A program made the translations under genes and the position numbers. A DNA stretch of 64,000 bases, from contig NZ_CP061309.1 in NCBI RefSeq assembly GCF_018687955.1, positions 1,297,564 to 1,361,563 on the forward strand, in the 5' to 3' direction. This DNA is from Polynucleobacter ibericus. GTDB lineage: Bacteria; Pseudomonadota; Gammaproteobacteria; Burkholderiales; Burkholderiaceae. Shown one piece after another: positions 1-11,518 of this stretch. Position 1 is the stretch's first letter; every line of letters starts with the position of its first letter. The notes beneath the pieces are model-generated. The model was given only the letters and a program-made list of their open reading frames with translations, had not been told where the DNA came from and made no database searches.

Positions 1-504
1 GGTGCCACATACCTCATCACTCTCAAAGAAGAGTACTTGCGCGCAACCCTCACCCGCATAAATCTTGGCAGGCAATGGGGTGGTGTTTGAAAACTCTAAT
101 GTGACATAACCTTCCCACTCGGGCTCAAATGGCGTCACGTTCACAATAATTCCGCAACGCGCATACGTACTTTTACCAACGCAAACAGTTAAAACGCTGC
201 GTGGAATCTTGAAGTACTCAACCGTTCTTGCCAATGCAAATGAATTGGGTGGAATGATACAAACATCACCTTTGAAATCAACGAAAGATTGCTCATCGAA
301 ATTCTTCGGATCAACTATGGTGCTGTTGATATTAGTGAAGATCTTAAATTCGTCTGCGCAACGTATGTCATAGCCATAGCTTGAAGTGCCATAACTTACG
401 ATTTTGTTACCGGCGGCGTCTTGGCGAATCTGCCCAGGTTCAAATGGGCTGATCATGCCTTGTTCGCCCATGCGGCGGATCCAGTGGTCAGATTTAATAG
501 TCAT
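1..504 (-). CDS. dcd: dCTP deaminase, C-terminus cut by window edge
   Basis: Deaminates dCTP to dUTP for thymidylate synthesis. The reverse strand reads from an ATG at 502-504 through 168 codons to the window edge without a stop. It opens [15 protein letters not shown] and contains a [16 protein letters not shown] stretch, PPNSFALA, and [11 protein letters not shown], which are the nucleotide-binding and trimer-interface motifs of the Dcd family. Family members have about 188 residues, so roughly 20 are missing to the left. fdhD lies just upstream on the same strand. The family call is secure. Confidence 0.93.
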   Translation of the reverse strand, partial: MTIKSDHWIRRMGEQGMISPFEPGQIRQDAAGNKIVSYGTSSYGYDIRCADEFKIFTNINSTIVDPKNFDEQSFVDFKGDVCIIPPNSFALARTVEYFKIPRSVLTVCVGKSTYARCGIIVNVTPFEPEWEGYVTLEFSNTTPLPAKIYAGEGCAQVLFFESDEVCGT

Positions 505-543
505 GGACGAATTGTAAAACCTTCGTCCAAGCTACCCACGAAT

Positions 544-1386
544 TTATTGGGGTTTTTGGGTAAAAACGACCCTCTCAGGGGCGTTATAGATCTCGAAGTG
601 TTTACCGGAACAACGGGAGAGGATGGTGAGATTCGTCTTGCGCGCCAACTCCAGACCCATCAAGGTCACCCCTGAACGGGTTAGCAGGAAGGGTATGCCC
701 ATTTGAGCCCCCTTAATGACCATCTCCGAGGTTAAGCGTCCAGTGGTAAAGAAAATCAATTCCTTACCCTGTTTATTGGCTAACCACATGAGCCCAGAAA
801 TTGAGTCGACCGCATTATGACGGCCAACATCCTCAATAAAATGCAAGAGGCGCACCCCATCCTTGCCATCTCGCTCAAAAACAGCGCAGGCATGAACTGA
901 GCCAGACTTCTTATAAATCGAATCATGGGTCCGTATAGAGTCGATCAATGTAACTATTGCCTCCTGGGATAGTGCCGGACCTTCGGGAAGCTGAATCGAA
1001 TCCATCTCTTCGATCAAGCCACCAAACATGGTCCCTTGGCCGCAGCCTGTCGTTACGACCCGCTTACTCGTCAGGGCATCAATATCAACCGTACTTCGAC
1101 GAGTTTTGACAGCAGCAGAATCCGTCTCCCAATCTACTTGAATGCTCTCAATATCATCCGGGGACTCTACGAGACGCTGATTACGTAAATAACCCAGGAC
1201 CAAGGCTTCTGGAGCGCTTCCTAGGGTCATCAGTGTCACGACTTCACGTTTATCCAGATAAATGGTTAGAGGGCGCTCACCAGGAATATGGGTCCTTTTA
1301 AGGCGGCCCATTTCATCCATGACCTCGACCTCATGCACCACAGGCACTGAAGCGTTAGACATCTGAATGTTTGGTTTTGCTGCCAT
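544..1386 (-). CDS. fdhD: Formate dehydrogenase accessory sulfurtransferase FdhD
   Basis: FdhD passes sulfur from a cysteine desulfurase to the bis-MGD molybdenum cofactor before it is inserted into formate dehydrogenase; it acts in the cytoplasm. The 280-residue protein has the FdhD core, including TTGCGQGT around C115, HACAVF, an EDVGRHNAVD motif and the TSEMVIKGAQMG region. Only the first cysteine of the E. coli CxxC pair is present (C115-G-Q-G118). No formate dehydrogenase subunit is in the window, so its client is elsewhere. The oxalate genes 4 kb away would produce formate, which gives it a plausible setting. It is divergent from metG. Confidence 0.93.
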   Translation of the reverse strand: MAAKPNIQMSNASVPVVHEVEVMDEMGRLKRTHIPGERPLTIYLDKREVVTLMTLGSAPEALVLGYLRNQRLVESPDDIESIQVDWETDSAAVKTRRSTVDIDALTSKRVVTTGCGQGTMFGGLIEEMDSIQLPEGPALSQEAIVTLIDSIRTHDSIYKKSGSVHACAVFERDGKDGVRLLHFIEDVGRHNAVDSISGLMWLANKQGKELIFFTTGRLTSEMVIKGAQMGIPFLLTRSGVTLMGLELARKTNLTILSRCSGKHFEIYNAPERVVFTQKPQ

Positions 1387-1539
1387 AAAAACTCTCTAAG
1401 GGTCGGGCTAAATTGAAGTTTATCGGGATTTATCAATACTCCACGGTGCTTTACTTTAACCGCAGACTAAAATCAGTGCATAAGCCAGCATAATTGAGTG
1501 CTAAACCCTGATTAACCTTCTTATTTAAGTCCGCATTAC

Positions 1540-3210
1540 ATGAGCAGTTCCCAACGTCGCCTTCTTGTTACTTCCGCCCTACCGTACGCCAATGGTCAGA
1601 TCCATATTGGCCATTTGGTGGAGTATGTCCAGACCGATATTTGGGTGCGCTATCAAAGGATGCGTGGTCACGAAGTTCACTATGTTGGCGCAGATGACAC
1701 ACACGGCACCCCCATCATGTTGCGTGCTGAAAAAGAAGGTATCACCCCAAAAGAATTAATCGCCAATGTTTGGAAAGAACATAAGCGTGACTTCGATAAC
1801 TTCCTCATTTCGTTTGATAACTACTACACGACGGATAGCCCTGAGAATGAAAAGTTATCGCAAGACATTTATCTCAAGTTACGTGATGCGGGATTAATTG
1901 AAAAGCGCGCGATTGAGCAAGCCTACGATCCCGTAAAGGAAATGTTCTTACCGGATCGCTTTATTAAAGGAGAGTGCCCTAAGTGTGGCGCCAAAGATCA
2001 ATATGGCGACAACTGCGAAAAATGTGGCGCAACTTATTCGCCTACGGATTTAAAGAATCCTTTTTCAGTAGTTAGCGGTGCAACCCCAATCAAAAAGATT
2101 TCTGATCACTACTTCTTTAGGTTATCTGACCCACGTTGCGAAGAGTTCTTGCGCGAGTGGACCCAAGTCAAAACACCTTTGCAGCCTGAAGCTCGCAATA
2201 AGATGAAAGAATGGGTCGGTCAGCCAGGTGAGAGCAAGCTAGGCGACTGGGATATCTCCCGCGATGCCCCGTATTTCGGGTTCGAGATCCCTGATGCACC
2301 TGGTAAATACTTCTACGTATGGCTCGATGCGCCGATTGGTTATTACGCTAGCTTTCTCAATTATTGCCAAGCCAAAGGCCTTAATTTTGATGAGTGGGTA
2401 AAGCCTGATACCACTACTGAGCAATACCATTTCATTGGTAAAGATATTCTGTATTTCCACACTTTATTCTGGCCGGCAACATTGCAGTTCTCTGGTTATC
2501 GTACGCCGACCAATGTGTTTGCCCATGGTTTCTTAACCGTTGATGGCGAGAAGATGAGTAAGTCTCGTGGCACTTTGATTTCTGCAAATAGCGTAATTGA
2601 GTGTGGCTTTAATCCAGAGTGGTTCCGTTACTACTTCGCAACCAAACTCAATGACAGCATGGAAGATTTGGACTTAAATCTTCAAGACTTTGTTGCGCGA
2701 GTAAATAGTGACTTGTTGGGTAAGTACATCAATATCGCAAGTCGAAGCGCCGGCTTCTTGGTAAAACGTTTTGGTGGCGTTGTTTCTGATGAAGCCATGA
2801 ACAATCCGCTCCTGAAAGAAATTGCTGGTGCTAGTGAAAAAATTGCAGAGCTCTATGAGGGACGCGAATTCGCAAAAGCATTGCGCACAGTAATGGAGCT
2901 CGCCGACAAAGTGAATGGTTTTGTAGATGAGAACAAGCCATGGGAAATCGCGAAAGACCCAGAACGTGAAGCGGATTTGCAGCGTGTTTGCAGCATCACC
3001 TTAGAAGCATTCCGCATGCTCAGCCTGTATCTAAAGCCGGTAATCCCTCAGGTAGCTGCTGGAGTGGAGGAGTTCCTTTCCTTGTCACCCCTTTCCTGGG
3101 CCGACATTAATACCCCCCTTTCCAGTAAGAACCCGGTCAAGCCGTATAAGCACCTCATGACCCGTGTGGAAGCCCCACAAATTGAGGCTTTGCTGGCGGC
3201 AAACTTATAA
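1540..3210 (+). CDS. metG: Methionyl-tRNA synthetase (short form)
   Basis: Charges tRNA-Met with methionine. The class I signature HIGH is at residues 22-25 and KMSKS at 338-342. Two zinc-knuckle CxxC pairs lie at C146/C149 and C159/C162, as in the E. coli-type enzyme. At 556 residues it stops just after the anticodon-binding helical domain and lacks the C-terminal EMAP-like tRNA-binding dimerisation domain of the roughly 680-residue E. coli enzyme. The ATG at 1540 gives the normal N-terminus, with the catalytic fold starting at once. It is divergent from fdhD with a 153-base gap. Confidence 0.97.
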   Translation: MSSSQRRLLVTSALPYANGQIHIGHLVEYVQTDIWVRYQRMRGHEVHYVGADDTHGTPIMLRAEKEGITPKELIANVWKEHKRDFDNFLISFDNYYTTDSPENEKLSQDIYLKLRDAGLIEKRAIEQAYDPVKEMFLPDRFIKGECPKCGAKDQYGDNCEKCGATYSPTDLKNPFSVVSGATPIKKISDHYFFRLSDPRCEEFLREWTQVKTPLQPEARNKMKEWVGQPGESKLGDWDISRDAPYFGFEIPDAPGKYFYVWLDAPIGYYASFLNYCQAKGLNFDEWVKPDTTTEQYHFIGKDILYFHTLFWPATLQFSGYRTPTNVFAHGFLTVDGEKMSKSRGTLISANSVIECGFNPEWFRYYFATKLNDSMEDLDLNLQDFVARVNSDLLGKYINIASRSAGFLVKRFGGVVSDEAMNNPLLKEIAGASEKIAELYEGREFAKALRTVMELADKVNGFVDENKPWEIAKDPEREADLQRVCSITLEAFRMLSLYLKPVIPQVAAGVEEFLSLSPLSWADINTPLSSKNPVKPYKHLMTRVEAPQIEALLAANL

Positions 3211-3313
3211 AAAGCCCCCTAAAAAGCACCTATAATGTCGGTTGTAGTCCCTAGGTAGCTTTTTGCATTAATTGCTTAAGTTATTGAATTTATTGAGTAT
3301 TTTAGGAAATGCC

Positions 3314-3494
3314 ATGGCAAGATATCAATCTGAATTCACCCAGTTCTTAAATGAACTCAAGACCGATCATCCAAACCTCGAGGCTGAACAGCAAGCAGGT
3401 CGCGCCCTCCTTTGGGATAAAGAGCCTTTGAGCGTTGAAGATCAGCGCCGTGCCAAAGCAGCAAAACTCAAGCAACGCGCTTACGTTTATTCGA

Positions 3495-3502
<8 letters not shown>
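3314..3502 (+). CDS. DUF3460 family small protein
   Basis: A 62-residue protein beginning MARYQSEFTQFLNELK and ending AYVYSND; this pattern matches the DUF3460 family of betaproteobacteria. The function is unknown. It is charged and probably helical, with no signal peptide or membrane segment. An in-frame ATG upstream at 3272 exists, but the ATG at 3314 gives the usual family start. Its end overlaps the start of scpA by 8 bases, so the two are probably translationally coupled and share a transcript with panC. Confidence 0.85.
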
Positions 3503-5230
<1,728 letters not shown>

Positions 5231-5250
5231 TCTTTAGATTTCCTTGCGAC

Positions 5251-5436
5251 TTACTCGTCCCAAGGGAATCTCTCGCGCGATAGCTGCTCCATGATTTCGC
5301 GCTTACTAAGTCCAGCTCTCCGTGAATGACGATTTTCAGGCTCAGTCGAGCCATCACTTTCGGTAAGAGTTTTAGGCTGATCTTTTTTAATCTCCTCCAT
5401 ATTGGGAGATATTGTTTGAGCGCTTTCTTCAGTCAT
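5251..5436 (-). CDS. Hypothetical small hydrophilic protein
   Basis: A 61-residue reading frame starting MTEESAQT and ending RERFPWDE. It is rich in Glu, Lys, Arg and Ser, with a central NRHSRRAGLSKREIMEQL segment that could form a basic amphipathic helix. No family is recognised. It lies 31 bases downstream of the formyl-hydrolase-like gene on the same strand and converges on panC with a 20-base gap, so it could be the last gene of that transcript. The compositional bias and good fit between neighbours support it, but it may be non-coding. Confidence 0.5.
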   Translation of the reverse strand: MTEESAQTISPNMEEIKKDQPKTLTESDGSTEPENRHSRRAGLSKREIMEQLSRERFPWDE

Positions 5437-5467
5437 CGCTAGATTCAGTGATCGCTTTTGAAAAGCT

Positions 5468-6400
5468 CTACAGCGTAAAGAACTGCCCTACTTCGAGATT
5501 TAACTCTTTAGCTAATTCAGCGCCAGTAACCTTACCCGCAGACCCTTTAGCCTTAAGGACTTCAATCTGCCCACCATGACAGGCGATAAAAAAAGAATCT
5601 AAAGTAATCTGAGTCACTTCACCAGGCTTACCTTTGACATCACCAAATGTCGCGGCTACATGCTTGTGGCAGTCGTATATCTGGACTTTTTGCTCACCAA
5701 ACTTTGTCCATGCACCGGGTGCAGGATTGCAAGCACGAATGAGGTTATAGATTTGACTGATGTGGCTTGCCCAATGAATCTGAGCAGCATTCGCATCAAA
5801 CCAACCTTCGTAGTTGGCTTGGGATTCATCTTGTACTATTTCTTGGTGCTTGCCTGCGACTACTAAGTCAGCAGCCTCAAGCAATGCCTTAACGCCTATC
5901 GGGAATAGATGATCAAAGTAGATTTTTCCTAGTGTGTCATTAGGTCTAATGGTTACTTCTTTTTGCAAGATTACTGCGCCCTCATCCAAGCCATCGGATG
6001 GGCGGAAGATCGTTAAACCAGTCTTCCCCTCACCCAAGGCAATAGCCCAATTAATGGCACTCGGGCCACGGTATTTAGGCAGCAAAGAGGGATGGTATTG
6101 AATGGTTCCATGTTTTGGAATCTTGCAGAGCTCTTGCGGCACAAACTGAATGACATAAGCCATCACACAGATATCCGCATTGCTATCAATCAAGGCCTGA
6201 GCGGCTTCAGGACTCTTGAGGGAGGCAAACTGCAAGGGATTTAAACCCCTTGCTAGGGCAACTTCTTTTAAGACTTCTGGTTTGCTTGATTTGGGATTAT
6301 CGGGAGGACAGAAGACGGCGACTACTTCATCGCCGCGATCTAAAAAAGCCTCTAAAGCAGCTTTACCAAAATCCGCACTCCCAATCAAAGCAACCCGCAT
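5468..6400 (-). CDS. Stand-alone formyltransferase-fold protein, 10-formyl-THF hydrolase-like
   Basis: A 310-residue protein with a Rossmann formyl-transferase N domain and a C-terminal OB-like domain. The active-site segment YHPSLLPKYRGPSAINW contains H103, and D139 lies in SDGLDEGAVI. The residue two before the histidine is Q101, where methionyl-tRNA formyltransferase has the catalytic Asn of its NxH motif. YHPSLLP, a GLDEG segment and the PGAW motif resemble the N-terminal hydrolase half of 10-formyl-THF dehydrogenase (ALDH1L) more than Fmt. A likely reaction is release of formate from, or formyl exchange with, 10-formyl-THF. The start is one base from the stop of the CoA-transferase gene, so they are co-translated. 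The substrate is inferred. Confidence 0.75.
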   Translation of the reverse strand: MRVALIGSADFGKAALEAFLDRGDEVVAVFCPPDNPKSSKPEVLKEVALARGLNPLQFASLKSPEAAQALIDSNADICVMAYVIQFVPQELCKIPKHGTIQYHPSLLPKYRGPSAINWAIALGEGKTGLTIFRPSDGLDEGAVILQKEVTIRPNDTLGKIYFDHLFPIGVKALLEAADLVVAGKHQEIVQDESQANYEGWFDANAAQIHWASHISQIYNLIRACNPAPGAWTKFGEQKVQIYDCHKHVAATFGDVKGKPGEVTQITLDSFFIACHGGQIEVLKAKGSAGKVTGAELAKELNLEVGQFFTL

Positions 6401-6401
6401 C

Positions 6402-7649
6402 TTAGATCACCTTATCGTGACGTAATGCAATCAATTCATCAGTTGAGTAACCTAACTCACTAAGAATTTCATCAGTATGCTCACCGAGCAATGGCGAACG
6501 AGTCACATCAGTTGGGCTATCAGACATCTTGATTGGATTACCAACGGTAAGATACTTGCCGCGTATGGGGTGATCCACTTCAACCACAGTTCCAGTTGCA
6601 CGTAATGCAGGCTCTTCAGCAATCTCTTTCATGGACAGAATTGGGCCACATGGAATATCGTATTTATTCAATACGTCCATCACCTCAAACTTCGTCATCG
6701 TCATGGTCCACTTTTCGATCTCGCCGAAAATTTCCATGAGGTGTGGCAAGCGTGCCATTGGTGATGCAAAACGCACATCAGTAATCCAATCTTCACGACC
6801 GATTACTTTGCAAATTGCTTCCCAAACTGGAGCCTGAACGATCACATACATATAGGCATTTGGATCCTTTTCCCAGCCTTTGCATTTCACAATCCAGCCT
6901 GGCTGACCACCGCCAGAAGCATTGCCTGCTCGGGGTACAGAGTCGCCGAACTCACCGTTCGGGAACTGTGGATACTCTTGCATGAGGCCAACACGCTCTA
7001 AACGCTGTTGATCACGCAACTTCACACGGCACAAGTTCAATACTGCATCTTGCATCGCTGCCAATACTTTCTGGCCACGACCAGAGTGAGTACGTTGATA
7101 CAGAGCAGTCACAATACCAAGCGCTAAATGCAAACCAGTTCCGCTGTCGCCGATTTGCGCACCAGTCACCATTGGAGGGCCATCATCAAAACCAGTGGTT
7201 GATGCAGAACCGCCTGCGCATTGCGCAACGTTCTCATACACTTTGCAATCTTCGTATGGACCAGGGCCAAAGCCTTTTACAGAAGCCATGATCATCATGG
7301 GATTGAGCTCTTGAATACGCTCCCAAGAAAATCCCATACGATCCAGGGCGCCTGGCGCAAAGTTTTCAACTAAAACGTCGCACTCTTTAATCAAGCGCTC
7401 CAGAATCTCTTTACCTTTTTGGGTTTTGGTATTTACGGTGATAGAACGCTTGTTATGGTTCAACATCGTGAAATACAAACTGTCGGCATCAGGAATGTCG
7501 CGCAATTGACCACGTGTTGCATCCCCTTCGCCTGATTTCTCTACTTTGATAACGTCCGCACCAAACCAAGCCAGTAACTGAGTACAGGTTGGGCCTGATT
7601 GAACGTGCGTAAAGTCGAGGATTTTGACCCCTTCTAGTGCTTTTGCCAT
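6402..7649 (-). CDS. Formyl-CoA transferase paralog (class III CoA-transferase), diverged copy
   Basis: A class III CoA-transferase of 415 residues, strongly similar over its whole length to the canonical copy at 8324-9574. The catalytic aspartate is kept (D168 in IGDSGTG), as are the N-terminal DFTHVQSGP and the [13 protein letters not shown] segment. The glycine loop that closes over the active site reads NASGGGQ (S245) instead of NAGGGGQ, and flanking positions such as FDDGPPM also differ. It may use another acyl donor or acceptor than formyl-CoA/oxalate. It is followed after one base by the formyl-hydrolase-like gene, and a separate transcript from the oxc-frc pair is likely. Confidence 0.85.
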   Translation of the reverse strand: MAKALEGVKILDFTHVQSGPTCTQLLAWFGADVIKVEKSGEGDATRGQLRDIPDADSLYFTMLNHNKRSITVNTKTQKGKEILERLIKECDVLVENFAPGALDRMGFSWERIQELNPMMIMASVKGFGPGPYEDCKVYENVAQCAGGSASTTGFDDGPPMVTGAQIGDSGTGLHLALGIVTALYQRTHSGRGQKVLAAMQDAVLNLCRVKLRDQQRLERVGLMQEYPQFPNGEFGDSVPRAGNASGGGQPGWIVKCKGWEKDPNAYMYVIVQAPVWEAICKVIGREDWITDVRFASPMARLPHLMEIFGEIEKWTMTMTKFEVMDVLNKYDIPCGPILSMKEIAEEPALRATGTVVEVDHPIRGKYLTVGNPIKMSDSPTDVTRSPLLGEHTDEILSELGYSTDELIALRHDKVI

Positions 7650-7724
7650 GGTTTAAGTCCTAATAAGAATGAAAATTTTGAATTGAGGCAATTTTACCAG
7701 TGGGAAATAGGTAAAAATGGAGCA

Positions 7725-7741
7725 TGCCCAATTTTTGGGCA
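7725..7741. promoter_or_regulatory. Inverted repeat upstream of the second CoA-transferase gene
   Basis: A perfect inverted repeat, TGCCCA, five bases, TGGGCA, about 76 bases before the start of the CoA-transferase paralog and 49 bases after the PAS gene. Neither strand has a T-run directly after it, so an operator is at least as likely as a terminator. No known consensus is recognised. Confidence 0.35.
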
Positions 7742-7789
7742 CAATTACCGTCTAAGCCTGTATTGGCGTCAATATAGAACTATATGCGG

Positions 7790-8218
7790 CTATGTCTGAG
7801 GATTTTCAAGATCAGAGAGTCGCTTTTTGAGGGCTCTTTCTTGGGCAAAGCGCTCGGTGTCATCCCGAATGATCGCCACCACCCCATTAGCCTTGCCAGA
7901 GGCATCAAATAGCATCCCAACGGTAAAAGCAATCGAAAGTGTTCCGCCATTTTTATGCTTTGCTGGCACCTTCAGTAAAGATGTGCCGTAACGAGTTGTG
8001 CCAGTCGCCATGGAATGGCTGTAGCCCTCATTGTGCTTTTGAAGTTGACGCTCAGGAACAATGAGATCTAGTTTCTGACCAAGCGCCTCTTCTTCTGAAT
8101 AGCCAAAGATTCGAGTGGCAGCTGGATTCCATAGAATGATTTTTTCATGGGCATCAGCAACTACAACGGCATCTCCAACACACTCTATCAGCTGCTGTAA
8201 ATCAACGCTTGTTTTCAT
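7790..8218 (-). CDS. Single PAS-domain sensor protein
   Basis: A 142-residue protein that is almost only one PAS domain: GDAVVVADAHEKIILWNPAA at the start, IFGYSEEEALG, then the IIRDDTERF end followed by a short coiled-coil tail. No output domain (kinase, GGDEF or HTH) is present. The stretch around H62 (KHNEGY) can be aligned with the region holding the haem-ligand histidine of FixL-type PAS domains, but the other FixL pocket residues are not clearly kept. It sits between two formyl-CoA transferase genes, suggesting a sensory role for the oxalate locus. The ligand is unknown. Confidence 0.85.
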   Translation of the reverse strand: MKTSVDLQQLIECVGDAVVVADAHEKIILWNPAATRIFGYSEEEALGQKLDLIVPERQLQKHNEGYSHSMATGTTRYGTSLLKVPAKHKNGGTLSIAFTVGMLFDASGKANGVVAIIRDDTERFAQERALKKRLSDLENPQT

Positions 8219-8270
8219 ATGAATAGTCTACAGAGTTTTTCAGCTGCTGATTGATAAATCTGCAGGAAAT

Positions 8271-8297
8271 AAAAAAGGCGCTCACGAGGAGCGCCTT
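8271..8297 (-). terminator. Rho-independent terminator after frc
   Basis: Perfect 9-base stem (AAGGCGCTC with GAGCGCCTT) and a 5-base loop. On the minus strand the stem is followed at once by a T-rich tract. It lies 27 bases after the frc stop and ends the oxc-frc transcript, separating it from the PAS gene. Confidence 0.85.
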
Positions 8298-8323
8298 CAA
8301 ATTAAAAGCGAATGTTATCGTTA

Positions 8324-9574
8324 TTAAACTGCTTTAGCTGTATGCAACTTAGCGATGTCATCGGCACTATAGCCAAGGTCAGCCAATACTTCGTCAGTGT
8401 GCTCACCTAACACTGGTGATGGACCAACTTCGATTTCCAAATCAGAGAACTTGATTGGGCTACCGATAGTTAAGTACTTACCACGTACCTTGTGATCAAC
8501 TTCAACAATAGAACCGCTCTTACGCAAGTCTGGTGAAGCAGCTAATTCTTTCATTGAGAGGACTGGAGCACATGGAATATCGAACTTGCGGAGAATGTCC
8601 ACAGCCTCGTACTTGGTCTTGTCTTTGAGCCAATCTTCAATGGTTGCGAAGATATCAAAAATCTTGTCTTGACGAGCTTCAGCAGTCATATATGCTGGAT
8701 CAGTTGCCCACTCTGGTTTGCCCAAAGCTTTAGTAATTGGCTCCCAAGCATGACCTTGAATGGTGAAGTAGATGTATGCGTTTGGATCTGTTTCCCAACC
8801 CTTACACTTCAATACCCAACCTGGCTGACCGCCACCACCAGCGTTACCGCCACGTGGAACTACATCAGTGAATGAACCGTGTGGGTACTGTGGATACTCT
8901 TCCAAGTAACCAACTTTGTCCAAACGTTGTTGATCGCGCAACTTCACGCGGCACAAGTTCAATACAGCGTCTTGCATTGAGCAAGATACTTTTTGACCCT
9001 TACCAGTCTTAGCGCGCTGCATCAAAGCAGTCAAGATACCGATTGCCAAGTGCATACCAGTATTGGAGTCACCCAAAGCAGCAGCAGAAACAGTAGGAGG
9101 ACCATCCCAGAAGCCAGTTGTTGAAGCAGCTCCACCGGCACACTGAGCAACGTTCTCATACACTTTTAAGTCTTCATATGAGTGGCCATCGCTAAAACCT
9201 TTAACTGAAGCCATGATCATCTTTGGGTTCAATTCTTGGATACGCTTCCAAGAGAAGCCCATACGATCCAAAGCGCCTGGACCAAAGTTCTCAACCATTA
9301 CGTCAGAAGTTTTGATCATCTTCTCTAAAACTTCTTTACCTTCTTGAGTCTTGGTATCCAAAGTCAAAGAACGCTTATTGCCGTTCAGCATAGTGAAGTA
9401 CAAAGCATCTGCGCCAGGAATATCGCGCAATTGGCTACGAGTTACGTCGCCAGAGCCAGGACGCTCAACTTTAATTACGTCAGCGCCATACCAAGCCAAT
9501 AACTGAGTACAAGCAGGTCCTGCCTGAACGTGTGTGAAGTCAATAATACGGATACCGTCTAATGGTTTAGTCAT
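8324..9574 (-). CDS. frc: Formyl-CoA:oxalate CoA-transferase
   Basis: Transfers CoA from formyl-CoA to oxalate, giving oxalyl-CoA and formate. The 416-residue sequence closely follows known Frc/YfdW proteins: DFTHVQAGP at the N-terminus, catalytic D169 in ALGDSNTG, and the intact glycine loop GGGGQ at 246-250. A strong ribosome site (AAGGAG) precedes the ATG. It lies 82 bases downstream of oxc on the same strand and ends at a clear terminator, so oxc-frc is an operon. Together they run the oxalate decarboxylation cycle. This copy looks canonical, unlike the paralog at 6402-7649. Confidence 0.96.
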   Translation of the reverse strand: MTKPLDGIRIIDFTHVQAGPACTQLLAWYGADVIKVERPGSGDVTRSQLRDIPGADALYFTMLNGNKRSLTLDTKTQEGKEVLEKMIKTSDVMVENFGPGALDRMGFSWKRIQELNPKMIMASVKGFSDGHSYEDLKVYENVAQCAGGAASTTGFWDGPPTVSAAALGDSNTGMHLAIGILTALMQRAKTGKGQKVSCSMQDAVLNLCRVKLRDQQRLDKVGYLEEYPQYPHGSFTDVVPRGGNAGGGGQPGWVLKCKGWETDPNAYIYFTIQGHAWEPITKALGKPEWATDPAYMTAEARQDKIFDIFATIEDWLKDKTKYEAVDILRKFDIPCAPVLSMKELAASPDLRKSGSIVEVDHKVRGKYLTIGSPIKFSDLEIEVGPSPVLGEHTDEVLADLGYSADDIAKLHTAKAV

Positions 9575-9656
9575 GTTTGTTTCTCCTTAAATGTTTCTTA
9601 TTGGTTATTTAATTTAGTCAAAAAATATTAACTTTTTATTACCGTTTTTAAATATC

Positions 9657-11366
9657 TTATTTCTTAGCAGCTGCAGTAGATGGGTTCAAATTCGTTAAGC
9701 GTCCACTCTCAGTGCCTGCAGTTTCATCAATAACAGCATTGATGAGAGCTGGTTTACCGGCAGCAATTGCTTCTGTTAATGCCGCCTCTAATTCTGCTGG
9801 GGTAGTTACGTAGTAACCAACACCACCAAATGCTTCAATCATCTTGTCGTAACGCGCATCTTTAACGAACACAGTAGGAGCAACATCAGCACCGCCAGTT
9901 GGGTTTACGTCAGTACCGCGGTAAACGCCATTGTTATTGAAAATAACTGTTGTGATTGGCAAGTTGTAACGGCAAACTGTTTCAAGTTCCATGCCGCTAA
10001 AACCAAAAGCGCTATCGCCCTCTATAGCTACTGTGGGTAAGCCACTGGTTACTGCAGCACCAATCGCATAACCCATACCGATACCCATAATGCCCCAAGT
10101 ACCGGAGTCAAAACGCTTACGTGGTTTGTACATATCCACGATTGCACGGCAATAGTCGAGTGTATTTGCACCTTCATTTACCAAGTTCACATCTGGGTTC
10201 TTCTTGATCACATCACGAATGACACGCAACGCGCCATGGAAGTTCATTGGGTTTGCTTCTTTGGCCAATGTTTCTGCCATCTTCGCAGTGTTCTTGTCTT
10301 TCTTCTCAGTGATCGCAGCGATCCACTCAGCGCTTGGCTTAGGAACAGCAGAAATCCCTTTTAACAATTCACTAACACATGAACCAATATCACCAATCAA
10401 TGGTGCTGCAATTTGTACGTTGCTATCCACTTCGTTTGCTTGAATATCGATTTGGATAAATTTCTTAGGCTCTTTGCCCCAAGTCTTACCCTTACCGTGC
10501 GCGAGCAACCAGTTCAAACGTGCGCCGACCAATAAAACTGCATCAGCTTCAGCCAATACAAATGAACGCGCTGCAGAAGCAGATTGCGGATGGTTATCTG
10601 GCAACAAACCTTTAGCCATCGACATAGGCAAGTAAGGGATACCTGATTTTTCAACCAAGTCACGAATCTCTTTATCAGCTTGAGCATAAGCAGCGCCCTT
10701 ACCAAGGAGAATCAATGGACGCTTAGCGCCCTTCAATACATCTAATGCGCGAGCAACTGCATCAGCTGCTGGGATTTGACGTGGAACTGGATCAATTACC
10801 TTAAAGATAGATTTCTTGGCTTCTTCAACAGGCATTGTTTGAGCAAGTAATTGAGCTGGTAAGTCTAAATACACGCCACCTGGACGACCAGAAACTGCAG
10901 CACGGATTGCACGTGCGAAACCAATACCGATATCTTCAATGTGATTAATACGATAAGCTGCTTTGCAATATGGCTTAGCTGCATTGAGCTGATCCATCTC
11001 TTCGTAGTCACCCTGTTGCAAGTCAACGATTTCACGCTCACTAGAACCAGAGATCAAAATCATTGGGAAGCAGTTCACAGTTGCATTTGCAAGTGCTGTC
11101 AAACCATTCAAGAATCCTGGTGCAGAAACTGTCATACAGATACCAGGCTTTTGTGTCATATAACCAGCAATCGCTGCAGCATTACCTGCATGCTGCTCAT
11201 GACGGAAACCGATGAAGCGCAAGCCCTCGGCCTGAGCCAAACGACATAAGTCAGTAATTGGAATACCAACCAGGCCGAAAATTGTATTAAGGTCATTTGC
11301 CTTCAAGGCGTCAATGACGAGATGGAAGCCATCCGTTAGTTGTGTGTTTTGGTTATCTGTTGTCAT
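9657..11366 (-). CDS. oxc: Oxalyl-CoA decarboxylase
   Basis: Thiamine-diphosphate enzyme that splits oxalyl-CoA into formyl-CoA and CO2. The sequence matches the Oxalobacter enzyme closely along its length: [52 protein letters not shown], and the ThDP/Mg motif [14 protein letters not shown] ending in NNNGVYRG. I chose the ATG at 11366 (569 residues, [15 protein letters not shown]) because it matches known N-termini; a GTG at 11396 would add ten residues. It is the first gene of an oxc-frc operon. The next gene upstream is a Crp/Fnr-type regulator, and two palindromes lie in between. Confidence 0.97.
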   Translation of the reverse strand: MTTDNQNTQLTDGFHLVIDALKANDLNTIFGLVGIPITDLCRLAQAEGLRFIGFRHEQHAGNAAAIAGYMTQKPGICMTVSAPGFLNGLTALANATVNCFPMILISGSSEREIVDLQQGDYEEMDQLNAAKPYCKAAYRINHIEDIGIGFARAIRAAVSGRPGGVYLDLPAQLLAQTMPVEEAKKSIFKVIDPVPRQIPAADAVARALDVLKGAKRPLILLGKGAAYAQADKEIRDLVEKSGIPYLPMSMAKGLLPDNHPQSASAARSFVLAEADAVLLVGARLNWLLAHGKGKTWGKEPKKFIQIDIQANEVDSNVQIAAPLIGDIGSCVSELLKGISAVPKPSAEWIAAITEKKDKNTAKMAETLAKEANPMNFHGALRVIRDVIKKNPDVNLVNEGANTLDYCRAIVDMYKPRKRFDSGTWGIMGIGMGYAIGAAVTSGLPTVAIEGDSAFGFSGMELETVCRYNLPITTVIFNNNGVYRGTDVNPTGGADVAPTVFVKDARYDKMIEAFGGVGYYVTTPAELEAALTEAIAAGKPALINAVIDETAGTESGRLTNLNPSTAAAKK

Positions 11367-11518
11367 AGAAATTTTGATAAAAATTGCGGGTTCCACTCTT
11401 TAAGAGTTGATGCAATCTAGCTTTCGCTAACGTCTCCAATGTAGTTATTAATCGCACTACGGGTTTTATATCCCGCTTAGGCTGAACTGAATATTAGGCT
11501 TGGGCAGGGGGTTCATCA

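Noticed and set aside
421-675. Plus-strand 84-residue frame at the left edge
   Set aside because: Shadow of the dcd and fdhD genes on the other strand.
3231-3236. TATAAT before DUF3460 as a promoter
   Set aside because: Good -10 match but no acceptable -35 hexamer at 16-18 bases; not reported as a feature.
3435-3494. Longer N-terminus for scpA
   Set aside because: Lies inside the DUF3460 coding region; the ATG at 3495 overlapping the previous stop is more natural.
5468-6400. Annotation as methionyl-tRNA formyltransferase (fmt)
   Set aside because: Catalytic Asn of the NxH motif is Gln, and the YHPSLLP and PGAW segments fit the 10-formyl-THF hydrolase branch; gene context is oxalate, not def/fmt.
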